From Chlorogloeopsis fritschii PCC 6912 (GTDB lineage Bacteria > Cyanobacteriota > Cyanobacteriia > Cyanobacteriales > Nostocaceae): a stretch of 64,000 nucleotides of DNA. The notes below the pieces were generated by a model, which searched no databases, had not been told where the DNA came from, and worked only from the letters and a program-made list of their open reading frames with translations. This document shows positions 8,811 to 17,892 of the stretch, piece after piece. The stretch's first letter is position 1; the number at the start of each line of letters is the position of its first letter. The position numbers were made by a program, and so were the translations under genes. Where the stretch lies: the NCBI RefSeq assembly GCF_000317285.1, contig NZ_AJLN01000051.1, forward strand, positions 62,001 to 126,000, in the 5' to 3' direction.

Positions 8811-10391
8811 TTATTTATTAGTAAAAAGAGATTGCCATGCAATGTAATTCTCATTCCAAATCAATTCCAAAATTGGGTAAATATTAGAAGCTGCTACACC
8901 CTGCAAAGGGACAGATAACTGAGTCCATATACAACTATCTTCTCTCAGTACTTCCTTACCCAAAACCCAAGGTAATATTCGACTCCAAGTCACGTCATAT
9001 TTATAGCGATTTTGCATAAATTGAGTCGAAGTCACAGTACTACCCCCACGTGGATTAATACAAGCTGTAAGGTAAGCTTGATTGTTGTCACTGTAGAGCG
9101 TATAGTAGCCAACTCCTTTTACATATCTAGGTTGTTTCTGGCTTTCTTTAACTAAGTTTTCACTTTGCTTCTCCAAAAAAGGATTTGACTTACCTCTTGT
9201 ATTAACGACATACTGCATTTGCAATTTCAACTGCTGATTATTTTTCAGGTAGCTATAATCCTTCCCAGATAGCATTACAGCAGACTTGATAGCATTTTGA
9301 GTATCTTTTTTTTGCTCAACCAGAGGTTTGACATTAACTTGTTGCCAGTTAATTACAGCAAGTTTATCCGGCAGAATAGAGACATTTGGCAGTAATTTGT
9401 TGGTCATTAAATAAATAGCAGATAATATAATTCCCATCCAAGTAGCAACAAGAAAAAAACCTCGCTTTAACGTAACTGTGACTGTAGTAGCAGGTTTATA
9501 TGCTTTTGTCTGGGATACAAGTTCTAGTGGCAGTATCCAATTACATAAGGCAGCATAAGTAATAGTTGTAATTGCCATAAAAATAGAGCTGCCCGTGTGG
9601 CTGTGCCAATAACTAAACATACTACGGTTATTGACGACAACGGCTAATAAAGCTACACGAAAACAACCAATTAGAAAGCCTGTGGCTATAGCAGAGATAA
9701 CTAATCCCCATCCCTGTCGCCAAGTTAAGGGAAAGACAACAATTATAACTAAAAAGCTAAGTCTGAGTAGCCATACAATTAAAAGACCACCAGTGCAGTA
9801 ATAAATAACTTTTACTTGACCTGTAGGTAGTATGACAAAAGTGCCTTGAGCAGTAGCTTTAAATCCTAAATAGTGAAGTGAAAAAGCAGATATAGTTGCT
9901 GTGAACTCACTAAAATGCAGTCGAAAAGCTAACAACTCATTGATGTAACCAAAGGGAAAAAGCATGAGGCATAATAACAAAAATAAGCGCCAATTTTGCT
10001 TTAATCCTGAGAATCCAAATGATAGTAACCCTAAACCCAAACCAGCAACAATAGGAGCAAATCTAAATAAAATTAAGTCGGAATGCCATAAATATATGGG
10101 TCGAAATATAGCGATAAATAGCAATCCTAGACCCAAGCAGCTAGAAATCCAATTTATAGTATATTCTTGATGACGATTTTGCCAAGATATAAATAAAATT
10201 CCTACCCAGCAAAGTGCATAATATGTAACTTCCCCTCCTTCAATTGGGTGCTTTCTAATTATGTCTAGATGTAAAACAGCTAAAGTAGTAAAAATACTAA
10301 ACAAGTAAAACCACTGCGTTTGAGTTAAAGCGATCGCTCTTAGTAATAATGCTTGTTTAGCTTGGCTCAGTTTTTGACTATTGATTAACAT
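8811..10391 (-). CDS. crtA: cyanoexosortase A fused to its system-associated (EpsI-like) domain
   Basis: About 526 residues from the ATG at 10391; an in-frame TTG lies 9 bases upstream. Residues to about 295 form a multi-spanning exosortase with the three expected catalytic positions: Cys in IYYCTGG, Arg in CFRVALLA and His in YWHSHTGSS. A further membrane segment (FFLVATWMGIILSAIYL) then leads into a soluble region of about 200 residues. That region contains YLTACINPRGGSTVTS and RILPWVLGKEVL, which match the separate cyanoexosortase A system-associated protein. Exosortases cleave PEP-CTERM tails and attach or release the cargo outside the cytoplasmic membrane. The gene overlaps the HpsJ-like gene by 14 bases. 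The crtA symbol follows the protein-family nickname, not the carotenoid gene. Confidence 0.85.
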   Translation of the reverse strand: MLINSQKLSQAKQALLLRAIALTQTQWFYLFSIFTTLAVLHLDIIRKHPIEGGEVTYYALCWVGILFISWQNRHQEYTINWISSCLGLGLLFIAIFRPIYLWHSDLILFRFAPIVAGLGLGLLSFGFSGLKQNWRLFLLLCLMLFPFGYINELLAFRLHFSEFTATISAFSLHYLGFKATAQGTFVILPTGQVKVIYYCTGGLLIVWLLRLSFLVIIVVFPLTWRQGWGLVISAIATGFLIGCFRVALLAVVVNNRSMFSYWHSHTGSSIFMAITTITYAALCNWILPLELVSQTKAYKPATTVTVTLKRGFFLVATWMGIILSAIYLMTNKLLPNVSILPDKLAVINWQQVNVKPLVEQKKDTQNAIKSAVMLSGKDYSYLKNNQQLKLQMQYVVNTRGKSNPFLEKQSENLVKESQKQPRYVKGVGYYTLYSDNNQAYLTACINPRGGSTVTSTQFMQNRYKYDVTWSRILPWVLGKEVLREDSCIWTQLSVPLQGVAASNIYPILELIWNENYIAWQSLFTNK

Positions 10392-11127
10392 TTTTATCAA
10401 TCATACGTGTCCAACGAGTCAGCTTCCATATAGTAATAAAGCAAATGCCTGATATTATTACTCCTACGTTGATTTTCACAGATTGTTTAATTAGTATTTT
10501 CGTTTGTTCTCTTTTGGCTGCATTAGCCGTAAGATAAGCATTTTGAGCGGCAGTTTGAATTGCTTGAGATATTTGATTTTTAAGATTTTTTGGAGATTGA
10601 CCAACTATGGCTTCGTTTTGAATATTTAAACTAATAGCTAGATTGTTTAACTCTTGAGTTGATGTAATTTGATTTAATGATTCTGTTATTTTTTGAATTT
10701 GCTCTTGTTGTTGTGCCTGTTGAATGGTAAACTGATTATTAATACTCTTATAGAGCGTAAGGCTATTATTAATTCCTAAAGGTAACAACAGCAGATAAAG
10801 TATTCCAATTGGCAATGCAAACCAAGATAAAACTTGTAAAATTGTGAGTTGTTTGGTACCAACAATGCTAGATTTATTTTGTAAAAATAAAAATGTTAAC
10901 CCTAGCAAAGGTGCCCACACATGATCTACAAGTTGTCCAATACTTTGAAATTCCCAGCTAGGATCTGTTAACCGAGGAGGAATAAGAATGCCAAGATAAT
11001 CAATGCAGGAAAATATGAGTAGAATATAGCCTACGAAATGCAATAAGGCAAATGACCTTTTTTCGATAGTTTCTGTTATTTCTATTGGCTTTTTGATAAG
11101 TAATGTCTCTCGTTTTTTTTTCATCAT
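10378..11127 (-). CDS. HpsJ-like membrane protein, cyanoexosortase A-associated
   Basis: A 249-residue protein with four predicted transmembrane segments: three in the first 125 residues (around FVGYILLIFSCIDYLGILI, APLLGLTFLF and LSWFALPIGILYLLLLP) and one near the C-terminus (VGVIISGICFITIWKL). A glutamine-rich, probably coiled-coil region lies between (about 130-210). This layout matches the HpsJ family, named from the hormogonium polysaccharide locus of Nostoc punctiforme; HpsJ relatives often sit beside cyanoexosortases. The 3' end overlaps the exosortase start, so the two proteins are probably made together. Biochemical role unknown. Confidence 0.75.
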   Translation of the reverse strand: MMKKKRETLLIKKPIEITETIEKRSFALLHFVGYILLIFSCIDYLGILIPPRLTDPSWEFQSIGQLVDHVWAPLLGLTFLFLQNKSSIVGTKQLTILQVLSWFALPIGILYLLLLPLGINNSLTLYKSINNQFTIQQAQQQEQIQKITESLNQITSTQELNNLAISLNIQNEAIVGQSPKNLKNQISQAIQTAAQNAYLTANAAKREQTKILIKQSVKINVGVIISGICFITIWKLTRWTRMIDKNVNQ

Positions 11128-11310
11128 TACTTTTAGATTTCAACAAAAACTCTTCTAGGATTTTTATGTTTCGCTTTCCTAGACAATTGCTTAATAGTTT
11201 TCACTAACACTTTTACTGCTAGAAGTACAGCGGATTTCTAGTTGATCAAGTACAAAACCTTAGTCTCTAAGTCATATGTAATGCCTATTTTACTTCTGGT
11301 TTCTGACTTC

Positions 11311-11520
11311 TGGCTCCTGTAGACGCGGTAAACGCAACAGCGGCTACTTACCCTACCTAGCCCTTTCAGGGCGGCTACGCCAACGGAACCCCTTTCGGGG
11401 AACGGGAACACCAAAGACTGTGGGAAGGGCTTTGCCCAACGGTGTACAGAAGCCACTACTCTACGAGAAGCCGGACTACGTCCGTCTACGTGTCTACCCG
11501 TAGGGTATTCTGCTGTATAC
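11311..11520. repeat. dispersed intergenic repeat with nested inverted repeats
   Basis: This part of the 11128-11808 gap is much richer in GC than its surroundings and is full of short palindromes, for example CCCTTTCAGGGCGGC and CCCCTTTCGGGG, with GGGTAAG/TTACCC pairs. Elements of this kind recur between genes in Nostocales. An open frame crosses it at 11238-11567, but its product is only translated repeat. The flanks of the gap (11128-11310 and 11521-11808) show no gene. Confidence 0.65.
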
Positions 11521-11808
11521 AGTACCTGAAACTCATGCTGGAAAAGGGAAATCTGTAGATGAGGCAAAAAGCCTGAAACTTAACTACATCTCAAGTCAAG
11601 CAATCATCAATGTAAAAGCCATAGCAAATTTTAGCCTTAGCTATTTTGAGCTGAGTTTTTTACAAATCCTCGTTATAGTGTATTGTTTCAGTAATTATGA
11701 AACTAATGACCACCTGACAGAAGATGGTATGACACAATGGTATTCAGCTTTTTTTAGAGTTAGTGCCAGCTATCAAAAATCCCAACTCAGGAGGTGGAAT
11801 AATTTATC

Positions 11809-12390
11809 CTAGCTAACTACCTTAGTTACAGGATTAGCAATGCAGGTATTTGATGCTATCTTCTTTTTCATTTTTCTCATCAAGCCCAAAGCAAATAGCC
11901 CTCCCACACTGGGAATTGTTGCGCCTCCTGGGATATTGAAAGGAATTGGTGTTGCAGAGAAATTTACAGCAGTGATTGCTGTAGAGCCTCCTCTTGTCCT
12001 GAACTCTTCCCAACCTGTGGCTGTGCGTCTTATGTTGACATTCCATGGAGCAAAAACAGATCCGATCGGCACCCGGAATGAGAAACCCCTAGTAGTGAGA
12101 TGCGGAAATGTGCCTGATACTATATTATCAGCGCTATTAAAGGTTGTTGGGGCAGTAGAAGTGATCGCGAAGGTAGACAATGGCGCTGTTGTTCGCGTTC
12201 TAGTCCCACTTATTGCTGTAATAAGTTGCCCACTGGAGGTTGTAGTAGTTGTAAAAGATCCACTAGCAGCCACCCCAGCCCCAGAGTAACTCCAACTCCA
12301 GGTGAGAGCGTGTGCTGGAGATGCACTGGCAATGACGCCAACAGCACTACAACAACCCAAAACAAGGGGAAAAATACGATTTAGTTTCAT
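11809..12390 (-). CDS. small secreted protein with cyanobacterial PEP-CTERM-like sorting tail
   Basis: A 193-residue protein from the ATG at 12390, which has AAGGTG just upstream; two in-frame non-ATG codons precede it. It opens with a signal peptide (KLNRIFPLVLGCCSAVGV, cleavage near SPAHA). The body is rich in Ser/Thr and Gly. Near the C-terminus it has PFNIPGGATIPSVGGLF, then ALGLMRKMKKK: a short recognition motif, a hydrophobic stretch and a basic cluster, the tripartite layout of a PEP-CTERM-type sorting signal. Sixteen extra residues follow the basic cluster, which is longer than usual. It lies just upstream of the HpsJ/cyanoexosortase pair on the same strand and is the obvious candidate substrate. 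The body has no recognised domain. Confidence 0.75.
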   Translation of the reverse strand: MKLNRIFPLVLGCCSAVGVIASASPAHALTWSWSYSGAGVAASGSFTTTTTSSGQLITAISGTRTRTTAPLSTFAITSTAPTTFNSADNIVSGTFPHLTTRGFSFRVPIGSVFAPWNVNIRRTATGWEEFRTRGGSTAITAVNFSATPIPFNIPGGATIPSVGGLFALGLMRKMKKKIASNTCIANPVTKVVS

Positions 12391-12396
12391 CAACAC

Positions 12397-13229
12397 ACCT
12401 TACCTTTAAACAAAATTGCATTAAAACGAAAACTTGTTGCAAAAAAAATGTAAATCCAATCTTCAGCAGATGTCTGCAATGACTGCACGGCAACAATCAG
12501 CATAATATCCAAAGTGATATCACTTAAGATTATGTGAAAAATGTACTCCTACTACTCAGTAGCTTATAAGTCTAATGTATACTATTCTAATAAATTCAAG
12601 TTGTAAACCAGTAATATCACTTAACTTTTCCTCCGAGTCATTTATTAAAACAGCAATATTACACATTACGATCGCTCACCAGGTATATGTAATCGCAAGA
12701 TAGTTGCAGAGGTCGATTGCTGCTTTATGTTGTCATGACAGTCATCTTGCCGTTTTGATCGGGCGATCGCATTGTTGGTTGGAGCATTTCTGAACAGCAC
12801 CAAAAACAACATTCATTGAGTTCTAGCTTATACAGCTTATTTAAAAAGCATTTCTTCCAATTTATGAAGTTAATTTTTAAATAGTGCTGAATCTATTTTA
12901 AGTATTTTCACTTAAATATCTAAAATCAATAAATATCCTGTAAATAAGGTTTTGCAATTTATTTTTAGCTACTTTTATTCTTAAATCCTCACAAGTCTCA
13001 AATTAGCGGCTAGTGTAATTACTGAAATGATAGTTTTTTTCTGCTATTTACGTAATTATACTGAGAAAAATCAGTGTTCTTTTGAGAAGATTATAGTAAA
13101 ATGAACCACAATCAACTTTAACTAGTACGGGATGGAGCTATCTTATCTTCAAAATTTTCTTATTCCTTACTAGAGAAGAAGAAACTATTCAAGTTGTTAA
13201 GTAGCTAACAATAGCTAGGTGGATATTGT
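12397..13229. other. intergenic region between divergent genes
   Basis: About 830 AT-rich bases separate the PEP-CTERM-like gene (minus) from the Wzc-like gene (plus) and must hold both promoters. HIP1-like GCGATCGC lies near 12763. The region from about 12830 to 13110 is very AT-rich, with several TATAAT-like strings. No open frame with a convincing start or ribosome site was found, and no RNA gene was recognised. The Wzc-like start is preceded by AGGTGGA. Confidence 0.5.
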
Positions 13230-15335
13230 ATGGAAGAATATTTGCAATATTGGTTGATTTTTAAGCGTCGGTGGTTACCTGTTTCTATAGTTTTCTTTAC
13301 TGTAGTGGCATTGAGTATAGTGAAAACTTTACTAGAGACGCCCATTTATCAGGCAACCGCTCAACTTGTACTAAAAAAGAATGCAACCTCTTCGCTTACA
13401 GGCGTAGGTAGCCAATTAGGACAATTGGAGAATTCAGTTAGCGGTAAACCGATGGGAACCGAAGTAGCGGTTCTGCGCTCTTTGCCTATAGCTGAACGGA
13501 CAATAAACGCTCTTAGCCTGAATTTAAACCCCTTGGTTTTTTTAAAAGAGCTGCAAGTAAAAAATATTGAACAAACTGATATCTTGGAAATTTCCTATGC
13601 AGATACAAACCCCAGAATGGCTGCTTCAATTGTTAATACTTTAATGAAAATCTATATAGAAAATGATATCGATATCAACCGCGCTCAAACTAGATCTGCT
13701 AGAAGCTTTATCGCTCAACAGCTACCATTGAGTAAAGCTGCATTACAAGCTGCCGAAAAAAAGTTGCAAGATTTTAAACAACAATACAAGGTTTTAGACC
13801 TAAAATCCGAAGCTACATCAAGTGTGACCATACTTACTGATTTAGAAAAACAAGTAGCTGAAACTATATCTGAGCTAGCATCTCAAACTGCAAAGATGAA
13901 ATCCATCAAGCAATTGTTTGGTGTGAATTCCCAAGAAGCTGTAGTAGCAGGTTTCGCGAGCGAGTCGCCATCAACAAGTTTGGTTTTAGGACAGTTAAAA
14001 GAGACTCAACAAAAAATTGAAATGGCTAGACTCCGTTTGACAGACAATCACCCCACGGTGATTAACCTCAAAGAACAGGAAACAGTTCTCAAACAAGAAC
14101 TGAAGCGACATATAGAACAAAGTTTTATAGGTGAAGCAGGACGTTTAAATAAAAGCAAAGATTCGGAAAGTATCGTACAACTTAAACCCCAGGGGCTGCA
14201 ACAAGGACTTCTTACAAATTATGCTAGCGCAGAGGCAGAACGTCTCAGTTTGCAGGTGCGGCTAAAAGCTTTAGCAGAAATGATTCAATCTTATAGACAA
14301 AGGGCTGATACCATACCTCAGTTAGAGTTACAGCAACGTCAGTTAGAGCGGGAAATCAGTGCCACTGAATCTAGCTATCAAACCCTTCTGGCTCGCTATC
14401 AAGAACTACAAGTAGCAGAAAATCTGCAAGTTAGTAACGCTAGAGTGATTACACCCGCATTGATTCCTACAGTGCCAATCAAGAGCCGCCAGTATATAAA
14501 TTTACTGCAAGGATTTATTGGTGGAATCTTGCTAGGTGTAGCCACTGCCTTTATTTTGGAAAAAATGGACAAAACTATCAAAACACCTGAATCTGCTAGA
14601 GAATTGCTAGGGTATAACTTATTGGGTTACATTCCACCATTTACCAATAACAGTCCGATTCCAGAGGTAGTAGTCAAAAATAAACCTGATTCCCCTGTCA
14701 GCGAAGCTTTTCGGATATTACAAACCAACTTGAGATTTTTTAATTCTAAGCAGCATATCAAAGTCATTGTCGTATCCAGTGCCGTACCTCAAGAAGGGAA
14801 ATCAACAATTGCTGCTAACTTAGCTTTCTCGATCTCACAAATAGGACGCAAAGTATTGCTAGTAGATGCAGATTTCCGCAGACCTAGTCAAGATAAAATT
14901 TGGAATATTATGAATCATGCTGGCTTAACCAATGTTATCAAAAGTCAGTTAGATTTAGATAATGCTATGACTAAAGTTACATCTAATTTGCAAGTTATAA
15001 CTGCTGGTGAACAAACTAATAATCCATCAGCACTTATTAATTCCACTCAAATGGCTGTATTTATAGCTCAAGTTGCGCAAAAATATGACTTTGTGATTAT
15101 AGATAGTCCACCCTTCACAGTTGCCGCCGATGCAACTATATTAGGCAAACTGGCAAATGGAATTTTATTGGTAGTGAGACCCGGAGTAGTTGATGCTGAT
15201 AGTGCTTCTCTCGCTAAAGAACTTCTAGAAAAAGCTGGTCAGAATGTTTTAGGTATAGCTGTTAATGGTGTTGTTGATAAACAAAAATATTATGGCGATT
15301 ATCACTATGGCAACTATGCAAAGAGTAAAGTTTGA
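13230..15335 (+). CDS. Wzc/GumC-like polysaccharide co-polymerase with BY-type tyrosine kinase domain
   Basis: A 701-residue inner-membrane protein. Residues about 1-100 form a Wzz domain with the first transmembrane segment (VSIVFFTVVALSIVKTLL). A long coiled-coil periplasmic region follows to about 400. The second transmembrane segment is at about 430-447 (GFIGGILLGVATAFILE), preceded by the conserved proline-rich stretch (ALIPTVPIKSR). The cytoplasmic kinase has Walker A (VPQEGKSTIAANLA, about 517), Walker A' (LLVDADFRRPS, about 543) and Walker B (FVIIDSPPF, about 620). The C-terminus ends in a tyrosine cluster (YYGDYHYGNY), the autophosphorylation tail of this class. It controls chain length and export of the polymer made by the neighbouring genes. 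AGGTGGA precedes the ATG. Confidence 0.92.
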   Translation: MEEYLQYWLIFKRRWLPVSIVFFTVVALSIVKTLLETPIYQATAQLVLKKNATSSLTGVGSQLGQLENSVSGKPMGTEVAVLRSLPIAERTINALSLNLNPLVFLKELQVKNIEQTDILEISYADTNPRMAASIVNTLMKIYIENDIDINRAQTRSARSFIAQQLPLSKAALQAAEKKLQDFKQQYKVLDLKSEATSSVTILTDLEKQVAETISELASQTAKMKSIKQLFGVNSQEAVVAGFASESPSTSLVLGQLKETQQKIEMARLRLTDNHPTVINLKEQETVLKQELKRHIEQSFIGEAGRLNKSKDSESIVQLKPQGLQQGLLTNYASAEAERLSLQVRLKALAEMIQSYRQRADTIPQLELQQRQLEREISATESSYQTLLARYQELQVAENLQVSNARVITPALIPTVPIKSRQYINLLQGFIGGILLGVATAFILEKMDKTIKTPESARELLGYNLLGYIPPFTNNSPIPEVVVKNKPDSPVSEAFRILQTNLRFFNSKQHIKVIVVSSAVPQEGKSTIAANLAFSISQIGRKVLLVDADFRRPSQDKIWNIMNHAGLTNVIKSQLDLDNAMTKVTSNLQVITAGEQTNNPSALINSTQMAVFIAQVAQKYDFVIIDSPPFTVAADATILGKLANGILLVVRPGVVDADSASLAKELLEKAGQNVLGIAVNGVVDKQKYYGDYHYGNYAKSKV

Positions 15336-15473
15336 GTATATTAATACTCTTTATTTATATAATCTATGGCTTTTTACTCGTTTTCATAACTGGAAATTTA
15401 AACTCAATAGCAGTAAGAAGCAATCTGGAATTTTACAGTCATTTTCAGATCAATAGACTCCATAAGATTGGAA

Positions 15474-15522
15474 GAGCAGGTTCGGGTTTAATTTGTAGTT
15501 AAATCCGAAATAATATCTGCTC
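15474..15522 (+). terminator. imperfect stem-loop between Wzc-like and acyltransferase genes
   Basis: GAGCAG at 15474-15479 pairs with CTGCTC at 15517-15522. An inner stem pairs CGGGTTTA with TAAATCCG around a short loop. There is no clean T-run after it, so it may be an attenuating or processing hairpin rather than a full rho-independent terminator. It separates the kinase gene from the acyltransferase gene on the same strand. Confidence 0.45.
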
Positions 15523-15561
15523 AACCCGCTTATACAAACGATTTTTAGCATTGTTGTGGTT

Positions 15562-16701
15562 ATGAACTTACAAAACTATAGTTCTCAAAACAAAAGGCTA
15601 TTAGGAATTGATCTGTTTAAAGGTATAGCTGCTTATGGAGTAGTTCTCATTCATGGACTTGGAGAACTACCCAGGGATGAAAATGCTTTACTTATATCTA
15701 AATTTTTTGTCGCTTTTTGTGTTCCTTATTTTTTGGCAACTTCCTTCTACTTCAGTAGCTATTTGCTTTTATTCAAAACCAATATAAGCTACTTAAAAAC
15801 TAGAGTGAAAAGAATTTTAGTTCCCTACTTAGCTTGGAGTTTAATTTATTTATTAGCAAGACTTGCGGGCTTTTTAATCGGAAATAAAGAATCTTTTTAT
15901 AGATTAATATCAGATCCAGTTAATATGATATTTTTTGGCGCTTCTGCTGTTCATCTATATTTTTTACCACTTTTATTTTGTGGTACAGTTGTTGCAATTC
16001 CTATAATCAGAATTTCTAGAAAAATTCAAAATAATTTATTAATTTTATTTTTTGTACTAAGTATAGCTATTTATTATTTAGTTGCTGCTTCTGGAAACGA
16101 TTTTCTTTTAGGAGAAGGCATTGCATTTAAACAAATAATTGATATTTCATTCTTGCAGATTTCTAACTATTGGATGTATCAATTTATTAGAATAATATTT
16201 GTTATTTTAGCTTGGATAATTCGATGTATGCCATACATAATATTCGGTATTATCATTCACAAGACAGAAATTCAAAAATTATTCTATACTTTATCCTTAA
16301 AAATTAAAAAAAGAACAATTACAAAATCATTAATAATATTTTTAATTCCATTACTTATTTTTGCTCTTTTTATATCTAAAATCAGTTTTTTAGGATTATT
16401 CATACCATATTTAACATTGATTTATAGTATTTTAATATCTAATTTAATTTCTAAGTATGTAACTATGACGTGGCTAACAATGAAATTGGGTTACTTGAGT
16501 TTTGGCATTTATTTATACCATGCTTTAATTACTGCTGGATTTATGCCAATACTAATTAAGTTATATCCAAAAATTATCAACCTTCAGTTATCACCATTAA
16601 TTTTAATCATTTCGTCTTTAGTAATATTTTTTGTAAGTTTAGCTATTACATACATCATTTCTCTAAATAAAACTGCTGCAAGGATTTTACTTGCTATTTA
16701 A
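15562..16701 (+). CDS. acyltransferase 3 family membrane protein
   Basis: About 379 residues from the ATG at 15562; a GTG two codons earlier is also in frame and neither has a clear ribosome site. The N-terminus, LLGIDLFKGIAAYGVVLIHGL, carries the early His and the Arg/Lys-Asp region of acyltransferase 3 (OafA-like) proteins. Around ten hydrophobic segments follow. The family O-acetylates or succinylates surface sugars using acyl-CoA, with the active site in the membrane. The gene is strikingly AT-rich compared with its neighbours, which hints at separate acquisition. Its 3' end overlaps the convergent GT4 gene by 15 bases. Confidence 0.82.
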   Translation: MNLQNYSSQNKRLLGIDLFKGIAAYGVVLIHGLGELPRDENALLISKFFVAFCVPYFLATSFYFSSYLLLFKTNISYLKTRVKRILVPYLAWSLIYLLARLAGFLIGNKESFYRLISDPVNMIFFGASAVHLYFLPLLFCGTVVAIPIIRISRKIQNNLLILFFVLSIAIYYLVAASGNDFLLGEGIAFKQIIDISFLQISNYWMYQFIRIIFVILAWIIRCMPYIIFGIIIHKTEIQKLFYTLSLKIKKRTITKSLIIFLIPLLIFALFISKISFLGLFIPYLTLIYSILISNLISKYVTMTWLTMKLGYLSFGIYLYHALITAGFMPILIKLYPKIINLQLSPLILIISSLVIFFVSLAITYIISLNKTAARILLAI

Positions 16702-17886
16702 GACAGAGCTATAAACTGCAACAATTTGCTCTCCTAAACGTGTGTGACTGAAGTTTTTTGTGACTGTTTGCCGTGCTTTTTCTGAGATGATTTGGCATTT
16801 TTTGGGGTAATTTAGTAATTCAAGAATAGCTGCTGCCAAGGCAGTAGAGTCACTGGGCGGTACACCAATTGCATCATAATTGTGAGTGAATAATTCAGCG
16901 GCTCCACCTGCTTGGGATACTATAACAGGTTTACCACAAGCCATAGCTTCTACTATTGCCAAACCAAATGGTTCTGGTTGAGTACTGGCATGAACTACAA
17001 TATCTAACGAGCGGTAAATTTCTGCTATATCTTGCTGGAAACCAAGAAAATCAACCTTGTCTGCTATCCCAAGATGTAAGGCTTTATCTGTTAACTCTTG
17101 CTCAGAAAATTGGGAGCCATGAGTTTTATAAATTGCTCCACCAACAATACAGAAGCGAACATTAAGGTGAGGGTGTGCTTTCAAAATACAAGCTGCTGCT
17201 TCTAGAAAAATATCATGTCCTTTCCAACGTGCAAAAGTAGCTACTAGACCTACCCGCAGCGGAAGGTGAGAAGATGCAAATTTGGGTAAAATCGGAGAGA
17301 AGTAATTAACATCCACAGCGTTATAAATTACTTCTATTGGTAAACCTGGTAGTGTAGCTTTAGCATCTTGAGCAACAGCTTGAGAAATAGCAATTCCTAA
17401 GTTGGCGGTGGCGCTTATCCATTTTAAAACCTGTGCCATTAATGGTCGCGATCCATAGAAATCATGAATGTGCCAAATAACGGGTACACCCTTGAGTTTA
17501 GCTAATGCAATTAGTAAGTGAGTTTTAATGCCGTTGGAATGGATTATGTCTGGCTTTAGTTCAGACAAAGAATGGTGAAATTTCCATAGATATGTGCTGA
17601 TTCCAGGCAAGATTTTTATTAGTCGTAATAGTAATATGAATGCTGTCACAAATTTATTCTTATCTTTTAAGGCACTATCACCAAGTTGGTTTACTGCTGC
17701 TGGCAGTGTTTGTATTTGTACCTGCACTCCCAATTTTTGAGCCGCTTCTATTAAAGGCCCTTCTGTACCCACAATTAAGTGCAGTTGAAGGTCGGGTTGG
17801 GAGTTTAAGAGGGAAGCAAAGATAGTCAGCAAAACTCTCTCGGCACCACCAATAGCTCCGACTGGATTGACAAAGACAATATTCAT
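16687..17886 (-). CDS. GT4 glycosyltransferase
   Basis: A 399-residue GT-B fold enzyme. The N-terminal NPVGAIGGAERVLLTIF has the glycine loop. HIHDFYGSRPLM is the mid-domain His region. The C-terminal domain has VGLVATFARWKGHDIFLEAA, VDFLGFQQDIAEIYRSLDIVVHAS and EPFGLAIVEAMACGKPVIVS, with an intact E-x7-E. It starts 6 bases after the stop of the upstream GT4 gene, so the two form an operon. The 3' end overlaps the acyltransferase gene tail to tail. Acceptor and donor unknown. Confidence 0.88.
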   Translation of the reverse strand: MNIVFVNPVGAIGGAERVLLTIFASLLNSQPDLQLHLIVGTEGPLIEAAQKLGVQVQIQTLPAAVNQLGDSALKDKNKFVTAFILLLRLIKILPGISTYLWKFHHSLSELKPDIIHSNGIKTHLLIALAKLKGVPVIWHIHDFYGSRPLMAQVLKWISATANLGIAISQAVAQDAKATLPGLPIEVIYNAVDVNYFSPILPKFASSHLPLRVGLVATFARWKGHDIFLEAAACILKAHPHLNVRFCIVGGAIYKTHGSQFSEQELTDKALHLGIADKVDFLGFQQDIAEIYRSLDIVVHASTQPEPFGLAIVEAMACGKPVIVSQAGGAAELFTHNYDAIGVPPSDSTALAAAILELLNYPKKCQIISEKARQTVTKNFSHTRLGEQIVAVYSSVLNSK

Positions 17887-17892
17887 GCAGTT

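Noticed and set aside
11238-11567. Open frame of 109 codons on the minus strand
   Set aside because: It is translated dispersed repeat (Arg/Ser/Val-rich low-complexity product), with no ribosome site and no recognisable domain.
15265-15456. Open frame overlapping the end of the Wzc-like gene
   Set aside because: Shares the Tyr-rich tail DNA in another frame; no ribosome site or conserved feature.
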